Positions 1 through 7,908 of a stretch of DNA of 64,000 nt are shown piece after piece. Position 1 is the first letter of the stretch; each line of letters opens with the position of its first letter. A model generated the notes under the pieces. It was not told the origin of the DNA. It saw only the letters and a program-made list of their open reading frames with translations, and did no database searches. The translations under genes were made by a program, and so were the position numbers. This DNA comes from [Bacillus] selenitireducens MLS10 (lineage in GTDB: Bacteria > Bacillota > Bacilli > Bacillales > Salisediminibacteriaceae), in the NCBI RefSeq assembly GCF_000093085.1, contig NC_014219.1, positions 3,278,384-3,342,383 of the forward strand, in the 5' to 3' direction.

Positions 1-1084
1 TAAGTTTTATCTCTTTCAAATAACTATCAACGACTAATGCTCTATCAAATTCTTCCTCAACTTTCTTCCTACCTAACAAACCCATTTGTAACTTCTCTTG
101 GTCATTCAAGCTTATAAATTTTTCAATCTTATCTATTAAATCTAAACTATTTTCTTGTTCAATTACATATCCGTTGATGCCATTATCAACAATCTCTCTA
201 CATCCACTTCTATTTGTGGTAATAATTGGCCGGCCACTAGCAGCACTTTCTAGTAAAACGTTAGACATTCCTTCTGGATAATAGGTAGGATGAACTGTAC
301 AGTGAGTTATTTTAAGAATTTCTCTTATATCACTAACCATTCCGTGATATTTGATAACTCCTTTTTTTTCAAGTTCCTTAAGTTTGTCCTCATAATCATC
401 TTCACAAAATCCACAAATATGAAATTTAGTTTCTGGGTGTTTTCCCCTTATATATTCTGCAGCTTCTAAATATTGATCAATTCCTTTTTCTTTCATAATT
501 CTCGAAATAAAAACGAATTCTATTGTCTTTTTTATAGGATATTCTAAGAGAGAAAAATGTTTTGTATTTACACCTGAACCTGGAATTAGCCTATACCCGA
601 CTGCTCTAATATTTTCTTGTTCGAATAAATTTTTATTCTCCTCATTCTGAAACATTATACAACTACTTTTCTTTAAAGCTACTTTATGCATTATTAACAT
701 CACTTTTTGCATAAAACTTTTCTTCTCAACCGCTGTACCTAACCCGGTGATATTGGGGATATGAGGGATTTTTAATAATCTACAAACGAATCCTCCATAC
801 ACATTTGGTTTAACCGTATAGGACAAAACCACATTAGGTCGAATTTTTCTTAATAATTTAAAATAACTTCTAATTAGCTTAGCATCAGTAATTGGATTTG
901 TACCCCTACGATCGAGTGGGAGATCAATACATTCACACCCCATCTCTTTTAACTTTTCAACTTTTTCCCCATAGGGCTGAATAACATATACTTGAAATTT
1001 TTCATCGATCAATCTTTGAATAATTTCTCTTCGAAAGTTATAAGTATATGCATGATGGTTTGAGAGTATAACTACTTTTTTCAC
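1..1084 (-). CDS. Glycosyltransferase family 4 (GT-B fold), 3' end cut by the left edge
   Basis: An open frame of 361 codons reads from a GTG at 1084 to the window edge without a stop, so only the last residues are missing. The product begins MKKVVILSNHHAYTYNFRREI and carries the C-terminal GT-B signature of retaining glycosyltransferases: an EGMSNVLLESAASGRPIIT stretch with the E-x7-E nucleotide-sugar binding element, followed by a GCREIVDNGINGYV turn. It probably adds a sugar to a lipid-linked exopolysaccharide repeat unit on the cytoplasmic membrane face. The start is chosen because GGAGG lies six bases upstream, inside the end of the preceding gene, and only one base separates the two genes, so translation is probably coupled. 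The stretch is clearly AT-rich compared with most of the window. Donor and acceptor cannot be told from sequence. Confidence 0.85.
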   Translation of the reverse strand, partial: MKKVVILSNHHAYTYNFRREIIQRLIDEKFQVYVIQPYGEKVEKLKEMGCECIDLPLDRRGTNPITDAKLIRSYFKLLRKIRPNVVLSYTVKPNVYGGFVCRLLKIPHIPNITGLGTAVEKKSFMQKVMLIMHKVALKKSSCIMFQNEENKNLFEQENIRAVGYRLIPGSGVNTKHFSLLEYPIKKTIEFVFISRIMKEKGIDQYLEAAEYIRGKHPETKFHICGFCEDDYEDKLKELEKKGVIKYHGMVSDIREILKITHCTVHPTYYPEGMSNVLLESAASGRPIITTNRSGCREIVDNGINGYVIEQENSLDLIDKIEKFISLNDQEKLQMGLLGRKKVEEEFDRALVVDSYLKEIKL

Positions 1085-1085
1085 A

Positions 1086-1934
1086 CTATTCCTCCGTCAA
1101 TCTAATAGACTCTTTAAAATTCACTAGATTATAGTTATTGTATCTATAATTTTCATCCATGTGTTTACAGTACACTAAATCACCAAAAATTTTTTTGCTC
1201 ATCTCTATATTAATATTAATTAATAATGGATTAAATAATTTAGTCATCCAAACACGCTTATTATATACACTTGCAATTTCCTTCACCATGTCTGATGTGC
1301 ATACATAATCTTTGTTTTGCGGAAAGAATAACCCACTTATTGGGTTATTTACTAAAGTTTTAATGTATTCGTTCAAATTATCAATATAAATCATACTTCT
1401 TTGATTTTTGATATTCGGAAATACTGGAGTTCTTCTGGCAAGTGATGAGAGCTTTACATAATTCCCCTTACAACTGCGACCATAAATCATTGGTGGACGA
1501 ATAATTGAAACTTTATAATCAATTTCATCGAGCTCAGAAATTAACCTTTCGGCTTCAAGCTTTGATTTACCATAATTAGACTTAGGCATAGTGGGCGTAT
1601 CTTTATCAATTATTCCTGTTTCTTTACCATAAACACTCATTGAACTTGTAAAGATAAATTGCTTAACACCTTCATCTTTCGCTTTATTTGCAATATTAAT
1701 TGCTAAGTCTCGATTCACTTTATAATATAAATCTTTATCAACCTTACGCTCACTAAGATGTGCAATCCCTGCGACGTGAAGAATGGTGTCGTATGATGAA
1801 AAGTTGATTTTCTTCCATGAATCATCTCTTACACTGATTTTGTCTACTTTATATCTTTGAGGATCTTTTGCTAGCCACTTCTCAAAGCTATTACCAATGT
1901 AGCTATTTTTACCTGTTATTAGGATTCTTTTCAT
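1086..1934 (-). CDS. NAD-dependent epimerase/dehydratase (extended SDR)
   Basis: This 282-residue protein has the extended short-chain dehydrogenase pattern: an N-terminal nucleotide-binding stretch (ITGKNSYIGNSF, residues 6-17), a Ser-Ser-Met segment near residue 97 and the catalytic YGKSK near residue 122. The family makes or epimerises nucleotide sugars, or reduces a 4-keto sugar carried on UDP or undecaprenyl phosphate. The gene lies two bases after the phosphoglycosyl transferase gene and one base before the glycosyltransferase gene, so the three form one operon. The combination of an SDR with a PglC/WcaJ-like transferase suggests that it prepares or modifies the first sugar of the repeat unit. 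Substrate is not determinable. Codon use is AT-rich, as in its two neighbours. Confidence 0.85.
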   Translation of the reverse strand: MKRILITGKNSYIGNSFEKWLAKDPQRYKVDKISVRDDSWKKINFSSYDTILHVAGIAHLSERKVDKDLYYKVNRDLAINIANKAKDEGVKQFIFTSSMSVYGKETGIIDKDTPTMPKSNYGKSKLEAERLISELDEIDYKVSIIRPPMIYGRSCKGNYVKLSSLARRTPVFPNIKNQRSMIYIDNLNEYIKTLVNNPISGLFFPQNKDYVCTSDMVKEIASVYNKRVWMTKLFNPLLININIEMSKKIFGDLVYCKHMDENYRYNNYNLVNFKESIRLTEE

Positions 1935-1936
1935 TG

Positions 1937-2566
1937 TTACAAAGACTCCTTTGTTTTCTTGTTATCACCTGACTTCTTCACTCCAGTGCTACCTTCTACA
2001 ACACCATCGCTCTTAACTACACTTACAATTGTTCCAAAAAAACATTTAATATCCATCCACAACCCAATTCTTTCAACATACTCCCCATCTAACTTTGCTT
2101 TAACTTCAATAGGAAGTTCGTCTCTACCATTTATCTGCGCCCAGCCAGTCAGGCCAGGTGGAACATCATTAGCATCATATTTATCTCGTTCAGCAATTAA
2201 ATCATACTGATTCCAAAGTGCTGGCCTAGGCCCGATAATACTCATCTGACCAACAAAGATATTCCAAATCTGGGGCAACTCATCAAGTGAAGTTTTTCTC
2301 AAGAACTTACCCATTTTTGTAATGTATTGGTCTGGATTATCTAATAGGTGTGTCGGTGTGTCCTTAGGTGTATCAATTCTCATGGTACGGAATTTTAAAA
2401 TATTAAAATAAGTTTGGTTAATACCAACCCGCTTTTGTTTAAACAGTACAGGACCTTTTGAGTCTAATTTTATTCCTACAATAAGCATTAAAAAAATAGG
2501 AGACAGTACTATCAACCCTATTAATGAAAGCACTATATCTATTAGTCTTTTTATTTTCATGTACAT
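1937..2566 (-). CDS. Undecaprenyl-phosphate sugar phosphotransferase (small PglC/WcaJ-type)
   Basis: The 209-residue product has the compact monotopic phosphoglycosyl transferase architecture: one N-terminal hydrophobic re-entrant helix (residues about 9-32), then the KFRTM motif, a DELPQ element followed by a GPRP motif, and a PGLTGWAQINGR block. Such enzymes move a sugar-1-phosphate from a UDP-sugar to undecaprenyl phosphate and so start each exopolysaccharide repeat unit at the membrane. It lacks the extra N-terminal membrane domain of long WcaJ/WbaP proteins. It is the first gene of the AT-rich three-gene operon; GGAGTG precedes the start codon, with a second in-frame ATG two codons downstream also possible. 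Confidence 0.92.
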   Translation of the reverse strand: MYMKIKRLIDIVLSLIGLIVLSPIFLMLIVGIKLDSKGPVLFKQKRVGINQTYFNILKFRTMRIDTPKDTPTHLLDNPDQYITKMGKFLRKTSLDELPQIWNIFVGQMSIIGPRPALWNQYDLIAERDKYDANDVPPGLTGWAQINGRDELPIEVKAKLDGEYVERIGLWMDIKCFFGTIVSVVKSDGVVEGSTGVKKSGDNKKTKESL

Positions 2567-3206
2567 ATATGTTACACTCCTTGAATGTTTTTTAGTATTT
2601 TAGTACTTAATTAGAACTCATTCCAACCAACTACTAACCTACTAAACCTCATCTATTATCAATAGCCACCTCGTGTTGTCTATTCAATCACTCCCCTTCA
2701 TTGAATTGAGAACCTCCATTAAATTCCCTCATTAGAATGAAGCAATTTTAATGCAAACTCTCAAAAACGTAGTGGCTCAAGGCTTCCTGGACTCGATCAG
2801 AAAAGACTAGTCGGGACCCTTCTTTACATTCAATATTTACCAATATATTGTTTTCATTAATCCGTTGCTACGTCAACGTTTATGGCATTTTATTATTTTC
2901 AAATACTTATTTTTTGTATCTATTAATGCTCTCATTTACCTTGAACTTTACCTGGCAAAGAAAATCACCTCATCATCGTTTCCTTCGAATTTAGTTACTT
3001 CTATTGTCTTTCTGACATTCAATCATTGATTAAAATAGATGTTTTTCCTCCAAACCTTTATCCGTCAATGCATTCATTGTTCGATCAGAATACATGACTG
3101 GTCGGCGTTTTTCGCTCAATGAATAGATGCATATATCACTGCACCTCAATAAATCACCTGTCTTTCAGAAAGTGAATAAACTCTTTTTACACTTTAACTT
3201 TATTTG
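2567..3206. other. AT-rich 640-base stretch without a recognisable gene
   Basis: No frame longer than a few dozen codons with a ribosome binding site is visible. The stretch is AT-rich like the three sugar genes to its left and probably contains the promoter and a long leader for that minus-strand operon. I found no convincing riboswitch, ops-like element, insertion-sequence end or tRNA in it. A short minus-strand frame of about a dozen codons near 2690-2740 was judged too weak to call. Confidence 0.5.
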
Positions 3207-3545
3207 TTATAGAATTGGCGCCGGCTCATCATCTTCTTTGTCTGTGCACAGGATCTCACCGTTTTGCTCAACATACGGTGATTCACCATTTCGACAAACA
3301 CAAAATCCTTCATTCCAGTCGTTATAATAGTCATCGAACAAAATTTCACTGTGTTGAACATTCATCAAACTGAGATGCATACCGTAATCCCTTTTTAGTT
3401 TATTAAGATTGTCAGTGCAAACGGCATCTTCCGCTTTATCGATGATTGTCATGACTGCAGGTATGACAATCAAAGTAACGATTGCGATTATGATGAGGAC
3501 TGCTAAGAGTTCAATGAAGGTAATCCCCTTTTGATTGAGCAACAT
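3207..3545 (-). CDS. Type IV pilin-like / ComGC-like pseudopilin
   Basis: The 112-residue product starts MLLNQKGITFIELLAVLIII: a short basic leader, the prepilin peptidase site KG|ITFIE with the conserved Glu at mature position 5, and one hydrophobic helix (residues about 9-29). The C-terminal half is acidic and holds cysteines that could form disulfides. Such proteins are processed by a ComC-type peptidase and assemble into the transformation pseudopilus or a type IV pilus. No ATPase or assembly gene is adjacent, so it would depend on machinery encoded elsewhere. GGGAGG lies just upstream of the ATG. Three ComK-box-like motifs lie 84-141 bases upstream, and comK itself is about 1 kb away, which supports a competence role. 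The globular part is not close to a ComGC I can recall. Confidence 0.8.
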   Translation of the reverse strand: MLLNQKGITFIELLAVLIIIAIVTLIVIPAVMTIIDKAEDAVCTDNLNKLKRDYGMHLSLMNVQHSEILFDDYYNDWNEGFCVCRNGESPYVEQNGEILCTDKEDDEPAPIL

Positions 3546-3628
3546 ACAGCCTCCCTGTCTTCACCGCCGCTTCTTGCATGATATCATCTTTTTTCTTGAG
3601 AATGAGGCAGTATTTATACATTCATACC

Positions 3629-3694
3629 AAATTGTCATTTTCGTCTGGTGAAATTGGCGTTTTCGTCTAACCAAAATCGCATTTTCAGCTTGGC
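3629..3694 (-). promoter_or_regulatory. Three tandem ComK-box-like motifs with a 22-base period
   Basis: AAAA-N5-TTTT-type motifs lie at 3629-3641 (AAAT-TGTCA-TTTT), 3651-3663 (AAAT-TGGCG-TTTT) and 3673-3685 (AAAA-TCGCA-TTTT). The third is a perfect match to the ComK AT-box core and the others differ at one base. The starts are exactly 22 bases apart, about two helical turns, close to the spacing of paired AT-boxes at Bacillus subtilis ComK targets. A TATAAA-like -10 for the pilin gene lies downstream near 3610-3618. The array sits between the divergent pilin and sigma-factor genes and could serve either. The motif match and period are seen directly; binding by ComK is inferred. Confidence 0.6.
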
Positions 3695-3762
3695 AAATTG
3701 CATGATTGCCCATTCGCCCCTTCATCTTATTCCACCTATACTGAAGGTACCGCGGAATACAC

Positions 3763-3776
3763 GAAAGCCGGCTTTC
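3763..3776. repeat. Perfect 14-base palindrome just upstream of the sigma-factor gene
   Basis: GAAAGCCGGCTTTC is perfectly self-complementary and ends 16 bases before the ATG of the sigma-factor gene. With no loop it is a poor RNA hairpin, so a dimeric regulator site is more plausible than a translational structure. It may be chance. Confidence 0.35.
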
Positions 3777-3792
3777 AGAAACGACTGAGACG

Positions 3793-4320
3793 ATGAAAAC
3801 CAACCATTACGATGTATTGCACAAAACCTTTGATGAAATCCTTACTGATTTTAAACCGCTTATCCACGGGACCATTGACCGCCTGCAGCTGAGTGCTAAA
3901 CGAGACGAATATGAACATGTAGGCATGGTGGCCCTGTTCGATGCCTGGCAGCGCTTTGACGGAGCTAAGGGGGCGTTCCCGAGCTATGTACGCCTTTATA
4001 TACACGGGCGAATGTGCAATCACCTCCGTGATCAGGACAAATGGAGTCACTTGAATCACGTGACAGATCACACCGTATTGACAGACAGTGCTCCTGCCTC
4101 TATTGATGACGGATTGACGAATATCGAACTCCTCGACTATGCCAAAGGAGCGAAACTGAGCGCCAGAGAACTGTGCTGGTATAAGGGTGCCATCATCAAC
4201 GGGGAAACGATCCGGGATCTCGCATCGCTCTATGGCGTTTCGAGAGAAACGGTTAAATCGTGGCGTAAAGGTGCTATTCGCAAGCTCCGCCTGTCGAATG
4301 ATGTCGAAAGAACCACATAA
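3793..4320 (+). CDS. Sigma-70 family RNA polymerase sigma factor
   Basis: The 175-residue protein has a sigma region 2 (residues about 30-85, with YEHVGMVALFDAWQRFD and a GAFPSYVRLYIHGRM helix) and a region 4 helix-turn-helix at the C-terminus (residues about 125-170, IRDLASLYGVSRETVKSW). Regions 1 and 3 are missing, as in SigH/ComX-type and other small alternative factors. It would direct core RNA polymerase to a dedicated promoter set. The gene lies between the pilin gene (divergent) and comK (same strand, 212 bases downstream), so I infer a link to competence or pilus gene expression. The ATG has only a weak Shine-Dalgarno match, which suggests low or controlled translation. No anti-sigma gene is adjacent. 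It cannot be assigned to a named sigma factor from sequence alone. Confidence 0.82.
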   Translation: MKTNHYDVLHKTFDEILTDFKPLIHGTIDRLQLSAKRDEYEHVGMVALFDAWQRFDGAKGAFPSYVRLYIHGRMCNHLRDQDKWSHLNHVTDHTVLTDSAPASIDDGLTNIELLDYAKGAKLSARELCWYKGAIINGETIRDLASLYGVSRETVKSWRKGAIRKLRLSNDVERTT

Positions 4321-4344
4321 AAGGAATATTATTTTATTTTCTAT

Positions 4345-4400
4345 AAGAAAACGCTTGCTTTATTGTAATATTAGGCTAAAATAAAGATAAGAAGCGCTTG
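4345..4400 (+). promoter_or_regulatory. Direct repeat upstream of comK
   Basis: AAGAAAACGCTTG (4345-4357) and AAGAAGCGCTTG (4389-4400) recur 44 bases apart between the sigma-factor gene and comK. No AAAA-N5-TTTT ComK box was found here, so the pair may mark a different regulator or promoters of the neighbouring sigma factor. Function is unknown. Confidence 0.3.
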
Positions 4401-4532
4401 TTCAACGATTCACGTACTGACATTCTCCCGGGATGATCAACGGTTTCCGCAGATCAATGCTTATGCCCAGAAGAGTTCCAGCCCGAGTATCCTGATGTGC
4501 GTTTCAAATAAACGTAAAGGGAGCGGCGTATA

Positions 4533-5006
4533 TTGAAAAGTAAACCGCAGTTAGACTTAAGTGAGGTCATGGTCATCATGCCAGCTTGCCACCCACTGTT
4601 TGCATCAAAGATTATCAAAACGGACAAAAGCATTGTGTATGACACTCGAATGCAGCTTACCATCATTGACGAGGCATGTATGTGCTTCGGCTCTGATTTA
4701 AAGGGACGCATGCAAGCCATTTCGGCACTGACAGGCAACACACAGTACTTAAAACCGGTACTCGTAAGAGAATGGCAATTGACCGTGATGCAACCTTGCA
4801 TGAACTATAAAAGTCCAAAATGTATCTGGGTCAATATCCGCAACATCACGAAAGATCCCGACATCATCTGTACTAAAAAAGCTTATCATATCCAGACAAA
4901 CGAGGGCGAACTTGTTATCCCTCTTAAACAGTCGGTTCAATCGAAGATGAAGGCTACCATGTACGATATCATTGAAAATCTTCTGTATCCACGACTTCTC
5001 TATTAA
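4533..5006 (+). CDS. comK: ComK family competence transcription factor
   Basis: The 157-residue product shows the ComK pattern: an N-terminal segment ending in a TRMQLTIIDEACMCFGSDLKGRM block, which parallels the LQIVDRSCRFFGSSYAGR block of B. subtilis ComK, then KPVLV, a central CIW motif (compare CGW in ComK) and the ELVIP segment. ComK binds paired AT-boxes and activates DNA uptake and late competence genes. The protein is shorter than B. subtilis ComK (192 residues), mainly at the C-terminus, where the MecA-interacting tail lies in that protein; this could change proteolytic control. The start is TTG at 4533 with AAAGGGAG ten bases upstream. A strong terminator follows at 5075. It forms a small island with a sigma factor and a pilin-like gene. 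Confidence 0.85.
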   Translation: MKSKPQLDLSEVMVIMPACHPLFASKIIKTDKSIVYDTRMQLTIIDEACMCFGSDLKGRMQAISALTGNTQYLKPVLVREWQLTVMQPCMNYKSPKCIWVNIRNITKDPDIICTKKAYHIQTNEGELVIPLKQSVQSKMKATMYDIIENLLYPRLLY

Positions 5007-5074
5007 CGAATGACGCCGGCCTGTATAGGTTCAAGGCTCATCGATGGAACAAATAAACTGATTAGATAAAAGTG

Positions 5075-5108
5075 AAAGCCGGTGCAGATCCTGCGCCGGC
5101 TTTCTTTT
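5075..5108 (+). terminator. Intrinsic terminator after comK
   Basis: Arms at 5075-5087 and 5091-5103 (AAAGCCGG...CCGGCTTT, extended inward by GCAG/CTGC around a three-base loop) pair almost perfectly and are followed by CTTTT. The opposite strand also has a short T run, so it may also end galU transcription. Confidence 0.8.
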
Positions 5109-5155
5109 ATACCATGAATGAATGGCATCTTTTTGTTTTGCTGTATAGCCTAAGG

Positions 5156-6046
5156 TCACTGTTCTTTAACAAGCCCAAGCAACTCTTCAAGGAACGGTTT
5201 CAACTCGCGTTCAATTTCAGGATCCTGCATGGCAAGCTCTACGGTTGTTTTTACAAATCCGATCTTCTCCCCGACGTCGAAGCGTCTGCCTTCAAAGTCG
5301 TAGGCAAAGACGCGCTGAATCGTATTCAGCTTCTCGATCGCGTCGGTTAGCTGGATCTCGTTCCCGGCTCCCCGCTCTTTTTCCCCAAGAAATTCAAAGA
5401 TCTCCGGCGTCAGGACATAGCGGCCCATGATTGCGAGGTTCGAAGGCGCTGTGCCTTCTTTTGGCTTCTCCACCAGGTGACTGACGCTGTACAGCCGTTC
5501 TTCCATTTGCTGTTCGGGATCGACGATCCCGTAACGCTTCGTTTCCGCATCAGGTACCTGCTGGACACCGACGACGGAAGCACCCCGGGTATTGTACCGG
5601 TCGATGAGCTGCTTTAAACAAGGCTCATCCGACTGAACAATATCGTCCCCCAAGAGTACGGCAAACGGTTCATCGCCAATGAACTTCCTCGCGCACCAGA
5701 TCGCATGACCGAGTCCAAGGGCTTCCTTTTGGCGGATGTAATGAATGTCGACCATATTTGAAGAGTGTTGCACCTTCTCAAGGAGCTCATCTTTTCCCTT
5801 CTCCTTTAAGTTCTCTTCGAGTTCAAAGGCGTGATCGAAGTGATCTTCAATCGCCCGCTTCCCTTTTCCCGTGACGATGATAATGTCTTCAATTCCTGAT
5901 GCCACCGCCTCTTCGACGATGTACTGAATCGTCGGTTTATCGACGATCGGCAGCATCTCTTTTGGCATCGCCTTTGTCGCAGGCAAAAAGCGGGTTCCAA
6001 GACCCGCCGCCGGAATAATCGCTTTTTTTACTTGCTTCAAGCTCAC
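5156..6046 (-). CDS. galU: UTP-glucose-1-phosphate uridylyltransferase
   Basis: The 296-residue protein has the family length and the nucleotidyltransferase signature [20 protein letters not shown] near the N-terminus (from residue 12), followed by an [14 protein letters not shown] block and a LLGDD metal-binding element near residue 133. It makes UDP-glucose from UTP and glucose-1-phosphate, a precursor for exopolysaccharide, glycolipid and teichoic acid synthesis. It is the last gene of the block that begins with the Wzz-like gene; 41 bases separate it from the dehydratase gene. The start is GTG at 6046 after GGTGGGAG; a TTG two codons further is an alternative. Known homologues are GalU, GtaB and YngB. 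Confidence 0.95.
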   Translation of the reverse strand: MSLKQVKKAIIPAAGLGTRFLPATKAMPKEMLPIVDKPTIQYIVEEAVASGIEDIIIVTGKGKRAIEDHFDHAFELEENLKEKGKDELLEKVQHSSNMVDIHYIRQKEALGLGHAIWCARKFIGDEPFAVLLGDDIVQSDEPCLKQLIDRYNTRGASVVGVQQVPDAETKRYGIVDPEQQMEERLYSVSHLVEKPKEGTAPSNLAIMGRYVLTPEIFEFLGEKERGAGNEIQLTDAIEKLNTIQRVFAYDFEGRRFDVGEKIGFVKTTVELAMQDPEIERELKPFLEELLGLVKEQ

Positions 6047-6087
6047 TCACTCCCACCAGTGTAATCATTTTGTATAAAATACCTGCA

Positions 6088-7908
6088 TTATTTAGCTGCA
6101 CTGAGTCGGCGCAGTTCACGAATCCTGAAATGGGCGATATCATTGATCTGACCGCTTAAGTTCTCATTCGTCTCCCGCTCAAAGGTGCGGATCAGTTCTT
6201 CAATAACTCTGATGTTCACAGGAGGTGTCTTACCCCGGTAAATCTTTGGATAGATCTGTTCGCTGTGCACTTCATCTTTACTGAGAAGTTCTTCAAAAAG
6301 CTTCTCACCAGGACGGATACCTGAGTAGCGAATCTCAATCTCATCAGTGGAAAAACCGGACAGCCGGATCAGATTCTTGGCAAGATCAACGATCCTTACC
6401 GGTTCACCCATGTCCAACACAAAAGTTTCGCCACCTTCGGCAATCGAACCGGCCTGCAATACAAGCCGTGAAGCTTCAGGAATCGTCATGAAGTAGCGGG
6501 TCATCTCCGGATCTGTGACCGTGACCGGTCCGCCGGCTTCAATCTGCTTCTTAAATAGAGGAATAACACTTCCGCGGCTGCCGAGAACGTTACCGAACCG
6601 AACTGCCACAAACGTGGTGTCACTGATCGTATCCATATGCTGAACGATCATCTCCGCAATGCGCTTCGTGCCGCCCATAACGCTTGTCGGATTCACCGCT
6701 TTGTCTGTGGAGACCATGACAAAGTTCGTAACACCCGCTTCGTGTGCGGCCATACTGACATTCCTCGTGCCGATAATATTGTTCTTCACCGCCTCATGGG
6801 GATTGCGTTCCATAAGAGGTACATGCTTATGTGCTGCTGCGTGATAAACAACATCAGGCTTTGACGTCTCAAAAACGTCATGCATCCGTTCAGCATCCTG
6901 CACGTCAGCAATGACCGGATCAAACACCGTATCCGGATACGTATTTTTCAGTTCCATCTCAATATCGTAAATGCTGTTCTCTCCGTGACCGAGAAGGATC
7001 AGCTTCTCCGGCTTAAACCTTGCGACTTGACGGCATACTTCCGAACCGATTGAGCCGCCCGCCCCGGTAACAAGTACCGTCTTGCCAGTCAGCTTCTCCC
7101 CGATTCTGCCCGTATCGAGCTCTACCGGTTCACGCCCCAAGAGGTCTTCGACCTGCACATCCCGGATTTGACTGACCTCCACTTTCCCGGACATGATGTC
7201 TTCCACCGAAGGCATGATTTGCGTCTTCACGCCGGTCTCGGAGCATTTTGTAAAGATTTTGTTCAGATCGCTGTTACATAATGACGGTATGGCAATAACG
7301 ATATGTTCCACGTCTTTCTCGATGACAATGTCTTCGATCTCATCGAGCGTACCCATCACCGGAATATTCATCAGTTCAAGGCGCTGTTTCTGAGGATCAT
7401 CATCAATAAAAGCCACCGGCTGAAGTTCTGACATTTCGCTGTTCATCAGCTGCCTCGCGACGAGGCTGCCGCCGTTCCCCGCACCGATAATGAGCGTCCG
7501 TTTCTTCTCCTTGTCAAGGTTAAGCTTTGTATCCCGGTACAGACGCCAGGAAAAGCGGGATGCACCGATCAGAAGGATATGCAGCATCGCCGTAACGAGA
7601 AGCGTCCTGGTAAACATGGTTCCAAACACCATGAGCTGGAGAAAGGCAATCGAAAGGACCGAAAAGCTCACCGCCTTGAAAATGGCGATCAGTTCCTGGA
7701 TACTTGCATACTGCCAGACTTTCTTATAAAGTTTAAAAATGTGGGCAAACAGGTGGTGACAGATAAATAATGCAATACTTGAGACGACGATTGCCATCGG
7801 CAGGCCGTCCATTGTTGGCATGAGCAGCCAGTAGCTGACAAAAATTGATGCCATGACAATAAATGAGTCCACTAAAATCAGCATACTGAGTCGTGTGCGA
7901 TAGCCCAT
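6088..7908 (-). CDS. epsC: Membrane-anchored nucleotide-sugar dehydratase (EpsC/CapD/PglF type)
   Basis: This 606-residue protein has four N-terminal membrane helices (residues about 10-105), a first Rossmann segment (IIGAGNGGSLVARQL, near residue 141) and a C-terminal SDR domain with VLVTGAGGSIGSEVCRQVA near 280. The active site reads STDKAVNPTSVMGGTKR: the Lys is present but the usual Tyr of YxxxK is Met, a replacement also known in large membrane-bound dehydratases of this family. It converts UDP-GlcNAc to the 4-keto-6-deoxy sugar, the first step to bacillosamine-type or related sugars. The equivalent B. subtilis gene, epsC, also follows the co-polymerase and kinase genes. ATG at 7908 is preferred over the TTG just before it because AAAGGGGG lies nine bases upstream. 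A long structured leader precedes it. Confidence 0.93.
   Translation of the reverse strand: MGYRTRLSMLILVDSFIVMASIFVSYWLLMPTMDGLPMAIVVSSIALFICHHLFAHIFKLYKKVWQYASIQELIAIFKAVSFSVLSIAFLQLMVFGTMFTRTLLVTAMLHILLIGASRFSWRLYRDTKLNLDKEKKRTLIIGAGNGGSLVARQLMNSEMSELQPVAFIDDDPQKQRLELMNIPVMGTLDEIEDIVIEKDVEHIVIAIPSLCNSDLNKIFTKCSETGVKTQIMPSVEDIMSGKVEVSQIRDVQVEDLLGREPVELDTGRIGEKLTGKTVLVTGAGGSIGSEVCRQVARFKPEKLILLGHGENSIYDIEMELKNTYPDTVFDPVIADVQDAERMHDVFETSKPDVVYHAAAHKHVPLMERNPHEAVKNNIIGTRNVSMAAHEAGVTNFVMVSTDKAVNPTSVMGGTKRIAEMIVQHMDTISDTTFVAVRFGNVLGSRGSVIPLFKKQIEAGGPVTVTDPEMTRYFMTIPEASRLVLQAGSIAEGGETFVLDMGEPVRIVDLAKNLIRLSGFSTDEIEIRYSGIRPGEKLFEELLSKDEVHSEQIYPKIYRGKTPPVNIRVIEELIRTFERETNENLSGQINDIAHFRIRELRRLSAAK

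Noticed and set aside
2567-3206. Search for an ops-like or JUMPstart element in the AT-rich gap
   Set aside because: A TAGCAACGG-like piece is present on the minus strand but the GGCGGTAGC core is not.
3561-4071. Overlapping minus-strand frames upstream of and inside the sigma-factor gene
   Set aside because: They lack ribosome sites, cover the ComK-box array or lie antisense to the well-supported sigma-factor gene.
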